NCBI RefSeq assembly: GCF_018687715.1
Contig: NC_056765.1
Location: forward strand, 30,650,254 to 30,714,253
Direction of reading: 5' to 3'
DNA: 64,000 bases
Origin: Carya illinoinensis
Taxonomy: Eukaryota; Streptophyta; Magnoliopsida; Fagales; Juglandaceae
Of the stretch, positions 37,608 through 51,325 are shown one piece after another. The notes under the pieces are model-generated. The model saw nothing but the letters and a program-made list of their open reading frames with translations, was not told the DNA's origin and did not search any database. The position numbers and the translations under genes were made by a program. Numbering within the stretch: position 1 is the stretch's first letter; each line of letters starts with the position of its first letter.

Positions 37608-39290
37608 GAGCTAAAAGAAATGAAGAAAAAAGTTTGAATTTTTGAGTAATGATATCTCTGCCATTCTTTTACAACTTAATTTTACGTTCGATCAATGTAA
37701 TATTCATGCTTTTCCATTTAAGAATAAATTCCAATTTACAAAATTACTGTTCATATAATATGGAGTTGTATTAATTGAATCGATATATTGTTTAATATAT
37801 AGTAGGAATGTTTTTTTTGTTTTGCCCACCGAGAGTGTACAACAAGAGATGGTACTGACAACTGACCAACTGACAAGGCCAAATGGCCTTTATCTTTCTT
37901 TTTTTTTTTTTTTTCCTTTTATTATTATTATTTTTTAAATTTGATTTTTTTCAAATATTGTTCTAACGAGAATGCTTAGATAACTATCAAATGTTTACAC
38001 AAGTACAAATAAGCTTTTATTTATTTATTTTTCTTTGATAATTTTGTAAACATCCTTAAGCATTAAGGAAAAAAAAAATAGAAATTTCCTAATAGTCACT
38101 TCTTAACTATGCAGAAAAAATAAAAATAAAATAAAAAAATATGAGTAGACACATTTGATAGGTAGTCATACTATCATTTTCCTTTTTTTAAACCCTTAAA
38201 TATATATATATTTTAAATTCACAGCATCATCAAAAAAGATTTATTTAATCATTAAGTAAAAACCAAAAAAAAAATAATAATTGAATTAGTAGGAATGCCT
38301 TGGTAGAGTGAGATGATATGAGAATTTTATAAATAGTAGTAAGATAGTTTGTGAATAGTAGTGAGATAGTTTAAGTCGAATATTTTTTAGATTTTGAGAT
38401 TAGAGAGAGAAAAAATCGAATAAAAAGGATTATAAATTTAAAATATTGTAAAAATATAATTTTATAATATTATTTTTGTTTGGAAATTTAAAAAAGTTAG
38501 AATTGTTTTTTATTTGAAAAATTGAAAAATTGTAATGATTAATTTGAAAATTCTGTATTTGAATTATGTTTGGGAATAAAATTAAATGAAAATTTTGTAT
38601 CTTATCCCATGCTCCAAATCTGCCCTAAACATCGTCCATTTTATTTTTATTTGTTATGAAGAGGAATACTTTTTTATAGCATACAACTTAAAAGGCTAAA
38701 AAAATCCAAATACTAAGATAATAAGAAAAAACATTACAGATGTTAGAAAAGTGATGCATCTATAAAGAAATCTCACAAAAATATTCATAACAGACGTTCA
38801 TTCATATCATACGTCATATTTATTTTACAATAAAACTAATCTTACAATTAGACATATTATTTATGAAAAAATCTATTTATTATCTATTTTTTCATCATCT
38901 TCTCATTATCCCATGATGTGGCATTAGCTGATAGGTTCACAAATAAAATATAATAAATAATCGCTAATTATCTAATACCAAATTATGAAATAATAAGAGA
39001 ATGATGAAAATTAAGATGATGAGTAGCATTACTCATTATTTATAAGAAACATATATATTAAGGTCTCGTTTGTTTTCATAGATGAGATAAGATAAAAATT
39101 GAAAATTGAAAAAAATATTATTAGAATATATTTTTTAAATATTATTATTATTTTAAAATTTGAAAAAGTAAAATAATTTATTTTATTTTGTAGAAATTTT
39201 TTGTAAATTATAATAATTAAATGAGATAATGAGAGATAAGATATGTTGGGAGTACAAACGAGGGGTTATTAAAATTTAAGAATTATGCTA
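37608..39290. other. MITE-rich AT spacer
   Basis: Holds two copies of Tourist-like families, about 38290-38620 (GAGTGAGATGATATGAG...) and 39062-39265 (GGTCTCGTTTGTTTTCATAGATGAG...GTACAAACGAGGGG). The latter's ends form imperfect inverted repeats. No gene is seen. Confidence 0.6.
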
Positions 39291-41454
39291 GGTTGCCGCC
39301 CAGCAATGATCGCTGGGCGTGTCACCTAGCACACACTTCTCTTTTTATTTTTTTGTTCTTTTCATTTTTATATTTTTTTAACATATATAAATATATTTTT
39401 TTAAAATATACCAATATATTAAAAAGTACTTCATTAATTATTAAACAAAAAAATATAAATATATGAACGATCAAAATGAAAAGATAAATCCATATAGTAC
39501 AACAGCATTTTCCTAAAGGACCAAGTTACTATGCCGCCCAACGATATAGTAGCTGGGCGTGCCGCTCAGGCCAAATTTTTTTTTTCTATTTTCTTTTGAT
39601 ATTTTCTAAATATTTTTAAAAAATAAAAAAATGCATCAATATATTAAAAATTATTTCCTTAATTATTAAGTAAGAAAATTTATTTTATTGAGCGATACAC
39701 TTGAATGGAAAAACTAGTATAGACTATAGTAACTATCGCGAGGGCCACGCGCCGATGTGTTCCGACAACTCCGCTGGCTACATGACCAGTACCAGCAGAG
39801 TCCCCACTCTCCGATTCTTCAGATTAGCTTGACCTCTTCTCCATTCCACTGGTGTGTGGTCCTCAAGTGCCACTTCATAGGCACGGGTTGGCTATTCCAC
39901 CACTGCATATCTGCCATTTTGATGCCAGTCTATCTGAATTATTGCCTTATCTAAACGATGATCTTGTGAAAGAGACTAAAGATTAGGGCTGTACACTAAA
40001 TCGATAAACCGGCTTACACCGATGGAGACCGACCGTCGGAGGCCTAAACTGGCCAAAACCGGTGAAGAACCGGTCGGCGGTCGAGTTAAATATATAGGAA
40101 CCGACGTCGGCCAGTTCGGTTCGCGGTTCGACCCCAGGGAAAATCGCTCAATCGGCCGACATTAGTGATAACTTTTTTTTTTCCTTCTACCTATAAAGAA
40201 ATGACGCCGTTTCACTCGTTAAAGTGAAACGGCGTCGTTTAAGACCCTTGGATGGGAAAAAAATTTAGTGGAAAGGCCAAACGGCGCCGTTCCAAAATGA
40301 CATTAAACCAATTTGCCCCCCTTCCTTCTTCGTCAGGCTCTAGAGTTTTGTCTACCAGAGCTTCGTCGCACTCTCATGGCAAAGTTGCAGACACTGCTCC
40401 TCCGTCCCAAACGACGTCGACAGATCGAAGATTGCGCCGACGCTAGTCGAGACCGATAGAATTGGTTTTCTATCCCCCAATCAATCAGTTTCAACCGGTT
40501 GTAAGCAACGTTTTCCCACGTCAGTGGGTTTGGTTTGGCTCCGAAACCGACGCCAACACATTGGTTTACACTCCTACTAAAGATTTCACCAACAAATACA
40601 TTTAGGCTTTCAGCTATAGTGCTTCTGCTTACATCGTCTTTAGCGATAACTTACTTTCAAAACGTCTTTTAAGACGATACCCTCTTTGTAAAGCTTAGGT
40701 ATAGATTAAGAAATTAATATCAAAATTATTTTTTTTCATTTTCTTACCTCATTTGTATTGTAGTTGTTGCTTTAAGATATTTTGGTGGAAACTCTATCTT
40801 CTCTAACTCATATCATCTTTTAATTTAATAATATTTGATTGCTTAGGGAAAAAAAAAAAAAAAAAAACTACTGGTCATTGCGGTCGTGCCGTTATTGTAC
40901 AGTTTACAAATTGTTGTCATCATGCAGTGATCATATTCATTAATTTCCTTGGCGGCTTTTGCGGAAGAATAATGATAGTTATTGCAGCAACTGTCGACGA
41001 CGTCAATACCTCTCAAAAATGGTCCAACAGCATTTTTCCCAAAAGATCGAGTTACTATGCTGCCCAGCGGTAACCGCTCACGCCAATTTTTTTTTTCTCT
41101 TTTTTCTTTTCATATTTTTTAAATATTTTAAAAAATAAAAAAATACATTAATATATTAAAATTCACTTCTTTATTAAATAAATAAATAAATAAATAATTA
41201 TTTTATTGAGCGGCCCAACTATCTTTGCCCTTTCCTGAAAGTTATAATATAGAGTATAGACTGTATGGTAACCACCGCCCATTGCTGTCATGCCATTATT
41301 GTACAGTTTACAAATTGTTGTCATGCGGTATGTTCATTAATTTCCTTAGCGGCTTTTGCGGAAGAATAATGATAGTTATTGCAGCAACTATCGACGCGCC
41401 CCCACCGCAAATTGAGCCGACTTATAAGGCTGAGTTGGTACGGTCCCCCGTGGG
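39291..41454. repeat. Cluster of GC-capped AT-rich repeats
   Basis: Three copies, about 39291-39500, 39522-39720 and 41032-41235, begin with CCGCCCAGC...GCTGGGCG-like words, then have an AT-rich body ending near TTTATTGAGCG. A direct repeat of about 135 bp (40866-41001 and 41264-41398, sharing GTACAGTTTACAAATTGTTG and GGCGGCTTTTGCGGAAG-like strings) brackets the third copy. A hAT element is inserted between copies two and three. Confidence 0.65.
39984..40576. mobile_element. Nonautonomous hAT element
   Basis: Perfect 8-bp target duplication CTAAAGAT at 39976-39983 and 40577-40584. Ends TAGGGCTGTACAC and, reversed, TAGGAGTGTAAACC. Inside is a 14-bp perfect hairpin stem at 40203-40216 and 40223-40236 (GACGCCGTTTCACT) and many ACCGG/CGGTC words. 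No transposase is present. Confidence 0.88.
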
Positions 41455-42747
41455 GTGGGGGTAACCATATTATAATAATTCTTGTTTTAAAATTTTTATT
41501 TACAGTGATTTTTTTATATTTTTTATAAATTCTATTTAGGTAATTAATTATGTTATCTTTTTAATATAAAATAATTATTTTGATCTATATATTAATAAAG
41601 TATATAAAAAATTACATAAAAATGACAATTATAACAAAACTCTATTTGTTGTTATATAATCATTATCTTTCAATATATTATTACAAAACTAACACAAAAT
41701 ATTCACATCTTATCCTTAAATTATCAAAGGATTTTGCACTTTGCATCCCAAACTACTCAACCGTACAACCCTTCCTCTCGCTTTACCCACCCTCTTTAGT
41801 GCCCCAAACATGAAGAAATTTACTATACATCAGCCACATTTATTTTCACACCACACATATATAATTTTTTCATAAGGTATAAAGTACTTTTTATAGGATA
41901 TATAAGTGTTTATAAGTATTTTTTATAAGGTGTATGGTATGAAGTGGTGAATAGTGACTGATAAGAAGAATTTTTCGAACATGAATATGACTACCTACAC
42001 CTTTCTTTTCCACCTTTAGCCCATAAAAACTGATATTTTCAAATTAGTAAAAATTAATATTTTGAATCCCAATTTGACGACTCTAAAAATTATTTATTTT
42101 CAAGAAAATTCAAACTTTTATCGAGACCCAACACTCTTACATCGGGACCCAACACTCGGCAAGAGTAGCATTTCTGATTCTTCCTAATCCTTGCATTTAA
42201 ACCCGTCGTAGACTCGAAAGTTTTAAAAGTTACCAACGCCCAGTATTAATTACGCATTGATTATGTCATAATTTTTAATATAAAATAATTATTTTAATTA
42301 ATTATATTAGTAAAGTGTATAAAGAGTATGAAAAAATAAATATATGTAACAAAATTCTAAATTTAATTAATAGGATTCAAAATTTAAAATTTTTGTTTCA
42401 AATCAAATTATAAGATACGCTGAATTATAAATAAAATTTTTCTATCCATTTTTCTGTATATATCATGTGTTGTGAAGTTTGGATTTTGGCTAGAAATCGA
42501 TCAGATTTCTTCTAATAAGTACTAGAGGAAGATCACGTTTTGTTTCGGGAAATTATTGAAGTTTGAATCTCCTATATAAAGGGCATTGATCAGAATTTTT
42601 ATTTAACGATAAGATTCTACTTCTTCTTCTTAATAAAAAGATGATAGTGATTCGAGGTGTACAATTCTTTCTATTTTTTATTTTCACGATAGAAAAGTTA
42701 GGAGAGAGAAATTGTCTTAAAGCAAATTTAAGTTATAGTTTAGGGTC
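41455..42747. repeat. Upstream module of UGT copy 1, duplicated before UGT copy 2
   Basis: 41455-41757 and 42030-42115 match the 58141-58400 and 58850-59060 region (shared words include CTTAAATTATCAAAGGA and TTTTGCACTTTGCATCCCA). 42183-42747 matches 61675-62342 (shared CTTGCATTTAAACCCGTCG, ATCATGTGTTGTGAAGTT, TTTTGTTTCGGGAAATTATT). The segment is noncoding and shows that the duplication includes several kb upstream of the UGT. Confidence 0.8.
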
Positions 42748-42750
42748 TTA

Positions 42751-44530
<1,780 letters not shown>

Positions 44531-44532
44531 TT

Positions 44533-44815
44533 AGGGGAGAGCATGGTCCTGTTTGGTCCGGTCTCGGTGATGGATTAAAAATTTTCGGTCTATCATTCAG
44601 CTTGGAGCAGATCGGACTGGATATCTCTAGGGATGGGACTGGATATGACAGATAGTTATCAAGACGGTCCGGTTGGTCTAACCCCTCTTTTAAAAAAAAA
44701 AAAATCAATTAATAAAAAAATTATTTAAAATATTAAATTAAAATTAAGTGACTTATTAAATGAAAATTACATAAAAAATTTTACAATTATTAAGATATAC
44801 TAATACTATATATTA
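44533..44815. mobile_element. Partial hAT-like repeat (TAGGGG-GAGCA family)
   Basis: Begins TTAGGGGAGAGCATGGTCC next to the captured-gene element. It shares GGTCCGGT..., TCGGTGATGGATTAAAAATTTTC and AAAATTAAGTGACTT-like strings with 46090-46757. The right end is not clear. Confidence 0.55.
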
Positions 44816-44949
44816 TAGTTATACATTAAAAGTTAATGCTAATAGTTTAAGGCAAATCTATATTCAAGTTTGTATAAGTACATGTTATGCAAATCATACA
44901 AGAGCAATCTAAGAATTATTGAGGATACAATAATATTTTCGGTTGAAAG

Positions 44950-45532
44950 TAAGGGTGACAATATGTGACACGATCCGTTAACTTAACACAAACACGACAT
45001 GGTAATAGTAGGTTTGGATTTAGTTTTAACAGGTTCGGATCAAAACGGATTGACCTGTTAAAACACGATTGCTTATTTAGTTGATAACGGGTCAACTCGT
45101 TTTGATCAGTTAAAAAAGTTAAAATTACAATTATACACTTATATCTAAAACTAAAATTGTTGGGATTTTTATTTTGATATTTTTATTATTTGGATTGTAA
45201 TTTTAAACTTCTAGTTAGTTTTGTATTTTTTATAGATATTTTGATTTTAATATTTATATAAAATTATGTTAAACTTAATCAGGCCAAATGGGTTAATTTC
45301 AGATCTGTTAAACCCATTTATATAAACTGGTTGAAACGGGTTAGGTCGTGTAAACCTATTTCGTAATATTCACTAATGAGTAAGGTCATGTCGTGTTAAT
45401 TCGTTATGTTAATAGGTCGTGTTATAATTTAAAATTTTGATATTATAAATTTAACGGGTTGTGTTCGAGTTAATATATATAATATAATATACATACTTCA
45501 ACACGACCCATTAATATAGTTTGACACTCTTA
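44950..45532. mobile_element. Nonautonomous hAT-like element (TAAGGGTG ends)
   Basis: Ends TAAGGGTGACAA and, reversed, TAAGAGTGTCAA. Body with ACGGGTCAACTCG, AAACACGA and GGGTTAGGTCGTG motifs shared with the arms at 29329-29763 and 34190-34438. The homologous upstream region of UGT copy 2 near 62515 lacks it. Confidence 0.6.
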
Positions 45533-45627
45533 CAATGAGTCGAAAGCTACCTCATTTTTGTGCCTTCCTAGCTATAAAGGAAAGGAATAGCAACATATGA
45601 TTTCCTAAGGAGGATCGGCTTACATAA

Positions 45628-45822
45628 ATGATACTCCCACTCAGACGATGGATCCTGATATTTTTTTTTTTAAAAAATTTTAAATTATTTTAATTTATTA
45701 ATTAAGAAAGTGTTTGTTATTGATGTTATGATTTTTTTAAAGATACAAAAGAAAAAAAAAAAAAAGAGCAATTGCTTTTTTTCGGAGCCATTCTCGTTCT
45801 ACACCCTTGGTGGGAGTAGCAC
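45628..45822. mobile_element. Small inverted-repeat insertion
   Basis: Ends contain GATACTCCCAC and, reversed, GCTACTCCCAC. The copy-2 sequence passes straight from the left to the right flank near 63180, so the segment is an insertion in copy 1. Exact limits are uncertain. Confidence 0.45.
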
Positions 45823-46089
45823 GGCTCATTGGCTAAATATGGAAGCCAAGCCACCCTACAAAGTCATATCTTCTCTGCACTCCACCCAGTACTTCCTCCA
45901 GTCCCACCCTCTCGCATTTAAATCCATAGGCTTTCAAAGTTTGATTTTCATCCCAATTGCATGCATGGGCCACTGTTTCTTGATATAGATCGACTGTTTA
46001 AGAAACAAAAAAGAAATTTCCAAAAGATAATCTAGATTTCATTCCCCTAATTAAGCTAGTAATAGTATTTTGAGGTTCCCCAACGAGTC

Positions 46090-46757
46090 CCAGGGGTGAG
46101 CACGGTTTGATCTGGGTGATGGATCGAAAATCCTTCATTTTTTCCTGATTGGACGGGACGAGACCAAACATTCTTAGGGATTGGACCGAACTAGACTGAT
46201 AGGATCCGGTCGGTCCAACCTTCTTCTTCTTCTTCTTCTTCTTTAAAATCGATTGATAAAAAAAATTATTTAAAATATTATATTAAAATTAAGTGACTTT
46301 AAATGAAAATTACATAATAAATTATACAATTATTAATATATACTAGTACTATATATTATGGTTATATTTTAAAAAATATAATAATACATTGATCTAAATA
46401 TATATAGTTATAGACTTAGTACCAATACTATAACTAATAACTATACTAGTAGTATTACTAATATATTATATATTAGTAATAAATTGATAATATTCTATGT
46501 AGTTATAATGATTTAATATGAACATATTAAGTTTTTTTTTTTTTTTCTCGGCTATTAACATATTAAGTTAACAATACTAATGTGATATATTAATAATTAA
46601 TTATATAAATAATATATATTTTTTCATTCTATCCGGTCCAGGATGAAAAAACTCTTGAATCGAAACCGAACCGAATGAATTCGATCCTATTGAACCAGTC
46701 CGTTCAATTTCTTAGGTCTGGACCGGCCAAATCTCGGTCCAAATCTCACCCCTACCA
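46090..46757. mobile_element. hAT-like nonautonomous element upstream of UGT copy 1
   Basis: Left end CAGGGGTGAGCACGG, right end TCTCACCCCTA. Inside are a CTT microsatellite (about 46222-46244) and GGACCGG-type words. The corresponding place in copy 2 (about 63425-63435) has no insert. The flanks CAACGAG and CATCGAC could be an aged target duplication. Confidence 0.65.
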
Positions 46758-46861
46758 TCGACCCACTTAATTGCTGGATCTTTCCCTTCCCATTAATAGA
46801 TCACCCTCTTGGTTGAGAAGAATGAATCAGCTTCTCATTCTTGGCATCCAAATACAGCACA

Positions 46862-48346
46862 ATGTCAGAGACAAAAGAACACTTCATCCTGTTCCCATTC
46901 ATGGCAGAAGGCCACATAATCCCTTTCTTGGCGTTAGCCCTTCGACTTGTAGAGAAAAAGGGTTGCACCATAACCTTTATCAACTCCCCTCTCAACGTCA
47001 AGAAGATCAGTGCCAAGCTCCCTCCAAACCCTTATCTGCGCCTTGTTGAAATCCCTTTCAACCCCGCCGACCATGGCCTCCCTGCAGATGCTGAGAACAC
47101 CAACTCTCTTCCTTACCATCTTATCCTCAGTCTTTTCGAAGCTTCTGATTCCTTTAAACCCATTGTCAGAAAGCTCATTCACAACATTTTCCACGAAGAA
47201 AATAGTTGTCCTCCACCACATTGTTTTATCTCCGACTTGTATTTTGGGTGGTGCGCCGATATTGCCCACGAGTTTGGCATGTTCCACGCCATGTTTTCCG
47301 TGGTTGGAGCCTTTGGCATGGCTTGTTATTTCTCCATGTGTCTGCACTGTCCGCAGAGGAAAGCGGAATCAGGGGAATTCACATTGCCTGATTTCCCTGA
47401 AGCATCTACTATTCACATATCACAGCTCTCACAAAGTCTTAAGGCGGCTGATGGTAACGATTCTTTTTCACGGTACATGACAAAACTGATTCCTCAGTGT
47501 CTGAATTCTGATGGAATGTTGGTTAATACGGTGGAGGGACTTGACACTATTGGACTGGACTACTTCAGGCGAAAGTTCAACAGGCCGATTTGGGCAGTGG
47601 GGCCACTTCTTCTACCTCCATCAGGCGAAAGGCGAGTTGCGAAAGACTCTCAAAACTCTCCAGAGTTTATCACAAGTTGGCTTGATTCGAAACCTCCCAA
47701 GTCTGTGTTATACATATCCTTTGGGTCGCAGAATACGATGTCTAGTTCCCAGATGATGCAACTGGCTATGGGATTGGATGTTAGTGGCAAGAATTTCATT
47801 TGGGTTGTCCGACCACCTATGGAGTTTGACATAAATTCAGAATTCAACTTCAAGGAATGGTTGCCAGAGGGATTTGCGCAGAAGATTAGAGACGAAAAGA
47901 GAGGGCTGATTCTGGATAAATGGGCACCCCAGCAAGAAATCCTATCCCATGAAGCAACTTCCGCCTTCTTAAGTCAATGCGGATGGAATTCAGTGCTGGA
48001 ATGCCTTATCCACGGCATGCCTTTGATTGGGTGGCCAATGGCAACAGAACAGTTCTACACTGCTAAGCAAATGGTAGAGCACCTTGGGGTTTGTGTGGAG
48101 GTGGCAAGGGGGAAGACCTGTGAGGTTAAGCCTGAAGACATAGCAGCAAAGATTGAGTTGGTGATGAATGAGACCGAGAAAGCTGGGAAAACAATGAGAA
48201 GGAAAGCTCTTGAGGCCAGAGAAATTCTTTTTGATGCCATGAAAGATGAGGATGATTATAAAGGGTCCTCTGTCAAAGCCATGGATGACTTCTTGAGCGC
48301 TGCAGAGTTGATGAGTGACAAGACAAAGAGGGGACCAAACATTTGA
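46862..48346 (+). CDS. UGT92A1: UDP-glycosyltransferase, UGT92A1-like, copy 1
   Basis: Single exon, 494 residues, start ATG 46862. An upstream in-frame TTG at 46841 is not a start, and the second copy has its ATG at the same point. Family 1 UGTs transfer sugar from UDP-sugars to small acceptors in the cytosol. The catalytic His18 (FPFMAEGH) and partner Asp125 (CFISDLYFGW) are present. The PSPG donor-binding box spans residues 354-397 (WAPQQEILSH...WPMATEQ, 44 residues), with the terminal Gln for glucose preference. PSPG position 19, nearly always His (THCGWNS), is Gln372 here (SQCGWNS), which may weaken UDP-phosphate contact. Similarity to UGT92A1 is judged from memory and supported by synteny. 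The acceptor is unknown. Confidence 0.93.
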   Translation: MSETKEHFILFPFMAEGHIIPFLALALRLVEKKGCTITFINSPLNVKKISAKLPPNPYLRLVEIPFNPADHGLPADAENTNSLPYHLILSLFEASDSFKPIVRKLIHNIFHEENSCPPPHCFISDLYFGWCADIAHEFGMFHAMFSVVGAFGMACYFSMCLHCPQRKAESGEFTLPDFPEASTIHISQLSQSLKAADGNDSFSRYMTKLIPQCLNSDGMLVNTVEGLDTIGLDYFRRKFNRPIWAVGPLLLPPSGERRVAKDSQNSPEFITSWLDSKPPKSVLYISFGSQNTMSSSQMMQLAMGLDVSGKNFIWVVRPPMEFDINSEFNFKEWLPEGFAQKIRDEKRGLILDKWAPQQEILSHEATSAFLSQCGWNSVLECLIHGMPLIGWPMATEQFYTAKQMVEHLGVCVEVARGKTCEVKPEDIAAKIELVMNETEKAGKTMRRKALEAREILFDAMKDEDDYKGSSVKAMDDFLSAAELMSDKTKRGPNI

Positions 48347-48719
48347 AGAGCCTCAACGATGACTAGTTTCAGACATATAATAAAATCCAAAGGGTTTATC
48401 AACCTGGGAATGGATGAGCGATTCAATTTCAAACTATATTTCTTTCGCTATTATGGTAAGAAAGTAAAATAAAATGCAACATTGCAACTCTTGGAAGGTG
48501 CGCCTCAAAGAGTTAATTGGGTTTATATCTTAATTAAATCTTGGCCACTTCTACTCGCAATAGACATATCTTTGTTGCATTATCATTTCCCAAATACTAT
48601 TTAAGCTTTTTTCTTAATGCGTGAAGAACTTCCACAAAAAGCACATACAAAAATGAAAAAACAATCAACAAACGCTCTCGGATCGTAAAAGAAAAAGCAT
48701 TTATTCTGGCAGAAAAATT
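48347..48719. other. UGT copy 1 downstream region
   Basis: AT-rich 3' flank. Nothing else is recognised. Confidence 0.5.
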
Positions 48720-49514
48720 CTAGATGCAGTCCCAGTTAGAGGCCTGCGTGCGCACGAAGTGAAACGAGTCGTTTCATTTAAGTGAAAAAATGTATAGAAG
48801 TAAAGTCTCTCGTTTAACTTGACTACTGTTTTAATTGTTCAACGCTTCAAGAAGAAAATTGCTCTATTTTACTGCTCTGTAGAACTTGATTTGTTGCTCT
48901 ATATCTCATAGCCAGTACCATGCATCATCATTTGTAAAAGCAAAGGCGATACAACAATACTTCTTCAAGCATGGTGCCAGGCAATCAAAAAGACTTGGGT
49001 TGTAAAACTTACCAAATGCGAATCCATCTGAAAATGGCAAACCCATTTTGTGAATGATATTTTTCAGATTGAAAAGATTTTTAGAGAAGGAACAGACAAT
49101 CAAGTTTTTCTCGTTGGAGACTAAAATTTCGGAAAGAAATTCAACTGGATCCATCTTTGAAGTGGTTTGATTTTAAGCATCTATTTTTTGGAGGACAAGA
49201 TCTATTTTCAGAGCACTCAAATGCTTCGAATGAAACTATACATGCCGACAGTAGTAAAGGAGATGCAGAGGGAACTCAAACAGTGAAGATCTGTTTTCAA
49301 ACACTCAAACGCAAGGCTACTTTGCTTTGGGTCGCCGTATTTGGACTCAGTTTCTAGGACGAGAGATAAGAATCAAAGTGCAGAGTTATGTCGAATTGCT
49401 TGAGGGAGGAAGATGAAGTAAGGGGTATTTTTGACATTTAATTACAATTATGAAGAAAATGACATAAATATCCATATCGTGCGCACGCAAGCCCCCTACG
49501 GGGACTGCACGTAG
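48720..49514. mobile_element. Inverted-repeat transposon of unknown superfamily
   Basis: A 38-bp terminal inverted repeat matches at 31 positions: 48720-48757 (starts CTAGATGCAGTCCC, ends GCGTGCGCACGA) against the reverse of 49477-49514 (starts CTACGTGCAGTCCCC). Length is 795 bp. Open frames inside (for example 49154-48906) match nothing I know. No target duplication is visible. Confidence 0.7.
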
Positions 49515-49781
49515 CACGGCTCATTGTGGCAATTTTGAAATCGTTGTAAAAATTGCTACTAATGACTATTTTTTACAACGATTTTCAACTCGCCGCATAT
49601 TTTTAACATCAAAGTTCGAATTCCATATTGGGCTTCACTTAAAGAAGTTTTTTGCAGCGATTTATTTTGTATTAGCAGTGAATCCTTGTGTTGCAACATG
49701 AAATAACTTGTTGCGACGATGTTATAATTGTCGGGATGCAGTGTGGGGTGCTAAAATGCGAAACCCTTTTATTTCCCATAA

Positions 49782-50112
49782 GATTTTGCCCATAAAAATT
49801 GTCACTCTTATGTACTTTATGAATAGATTAGGAGGGGAATTCTTTTAGGAGATTGATCTCCTTGACAAACCCAACTATTCTCCAATTTTTTGTATTGTGG
49901 TCGTGGTGTGTGGTATTAGTTATGTTGTTGATTTGAAGCCATTATTTTTTATTATGAGAAGAGTTTGCTTTTACTTAATTTCCCTATGAAGGGTGGTTCA
50001 TTAGGGTCATATAATTGGTGGTTCAAATAGGAATAAACCAAAAGAGGGGTCCTTGCACTCGTACTCATTTATTTACGATATTTTATTGTAGGAATGTTAT
50101 TAATCTTCTAGC
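49782..50112. repeat. Segment H1, direct repeat of 59640-59982
   Basis: About 330 bp shared in the same orientation, with words such as AGATTGATCTCCTTGACAAA, GTGTGTGGTATTAGTTA and TTCATTAGGGTCATATA. It lies directly left of the LINE here and right of the duplicated LINE tail in the other copy. Confidence 0.82.
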
Positions 50113-51325
50113 AACTCAAAGGAAGAAGAAGAATCAAATAGTTAGGCTGAAGAATGAGGTAGGACTCTAGAAAGAAGGAGGTGAGAGAGATGAGCTAATA
50201 ATGCAATATTTTTAGGAGTTTTTCACTTCAATGGCTCAAAGTAGAAATATGGAGTTCTTAACAGCTCTCAATGGAAGGGTCACAAATGCTATGAATGAGG
50301 AGCTCACCAAGCAATTCATAGAGGTTGAAGTGGAAGCTGCTCTTCGTCAAAGGAATCCTACCGAGGATTAGGGGTGCTACCCGCCCCCCCCCCCCCGGGG
50401 CGGGGCCACCCCCATCCCGCCCCCCACCACCGCCCATGCGGGGGGGGGTTTCCTAGGCCCCTGGCCCCCGCATGGATGGGGCGGGGTACCCCGTCCGGTA
50501 GTGGGGGTGCGGGGGAGCCCCTCCCCCCGTCCGGCCCCCGGCTTTGGTGATGGGCCCTTGGCCCATTTAAATATTTTGGGCCATTTTGAGCCCAAATAAG
50601 TTTTTTGGGCTCAAAATAACCCAAAAACACAATCCAAATTTGTTTATAGACGAAAAATTTAACTACAACTATATTTCTATATTAAAAAAAACTTTTTTAA
50701 AAAAATAAGAATACAAATACAAATATTAATTACTAAATTCCAATTTCAAAAACTTCAACGATCAACCTTATAGTCTTATACTATTAGCCTATTAATTATT
50801 AAGTAACTAAGGCATGCACTAAGCTATTACAAAATTACAATGATAGAAATTACAAAATCATGTCAACTAATAAACAATTACAAAATTACAAAGACATAAA
50901 AATAATAAATACTACAAATTGTACCATTAATAATTAACATTACAACTGATTATAAATTAACATAATCATAACATTTGGAAATTTGATCAATTTTTGGTGG
51001 CGATGAGTTTACTGAGACATTCCATTGTATTGAGATATGAGTAGACAAATTGAAGATCATAAATCCTGCAATAATAATAAATTAAAAATAAAACGAATTA
51101 AAATTATCAATATAAAGTTTTAACTTATAAAGTAAGGGATCAATTCTGCAAACCATGAGCAATGGTGGGTGTAGAGTCTAATATAAAAGAATTCATACTG
51201 CAGCGGAGGATGTAGCTGTATACGTCATCCTAGCACCAGGTAATGCAAGCATCACTACAACAATTAAAAGCAGAAATTAACATAAATTAATTTTAAATAA
51301 ATAAATAAAAATAATATAATTGAAT

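Noticed and set aside
39295..39320. Short GC palindrome as a possible CRISPR-like or terminator structure
   Set aside because: The DNA is a plant nuclear genome and the palindrome is part of a dispersed repeat family with several local copies.
46841..46861. Upstream extension of UGT copy 1 adding seven residues
   Set aside because: The extension begins with TTG, not ATG, and the same position in copy 2 is also TTG. The shared ATG (46862 and 63532) is the better start.
48906..49357. Possible small genes inside the inverted-repeat element
   Set aside because: Short frames on both strands with no recognisable domain or splice pattern. They were left within the element.
50358..50630. Gly/Pro-rich open frame on the minus strand
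   Set aside because: It covers the GC-rich left terminus of the hAT element and crosses its boundary, so it is not a gene.
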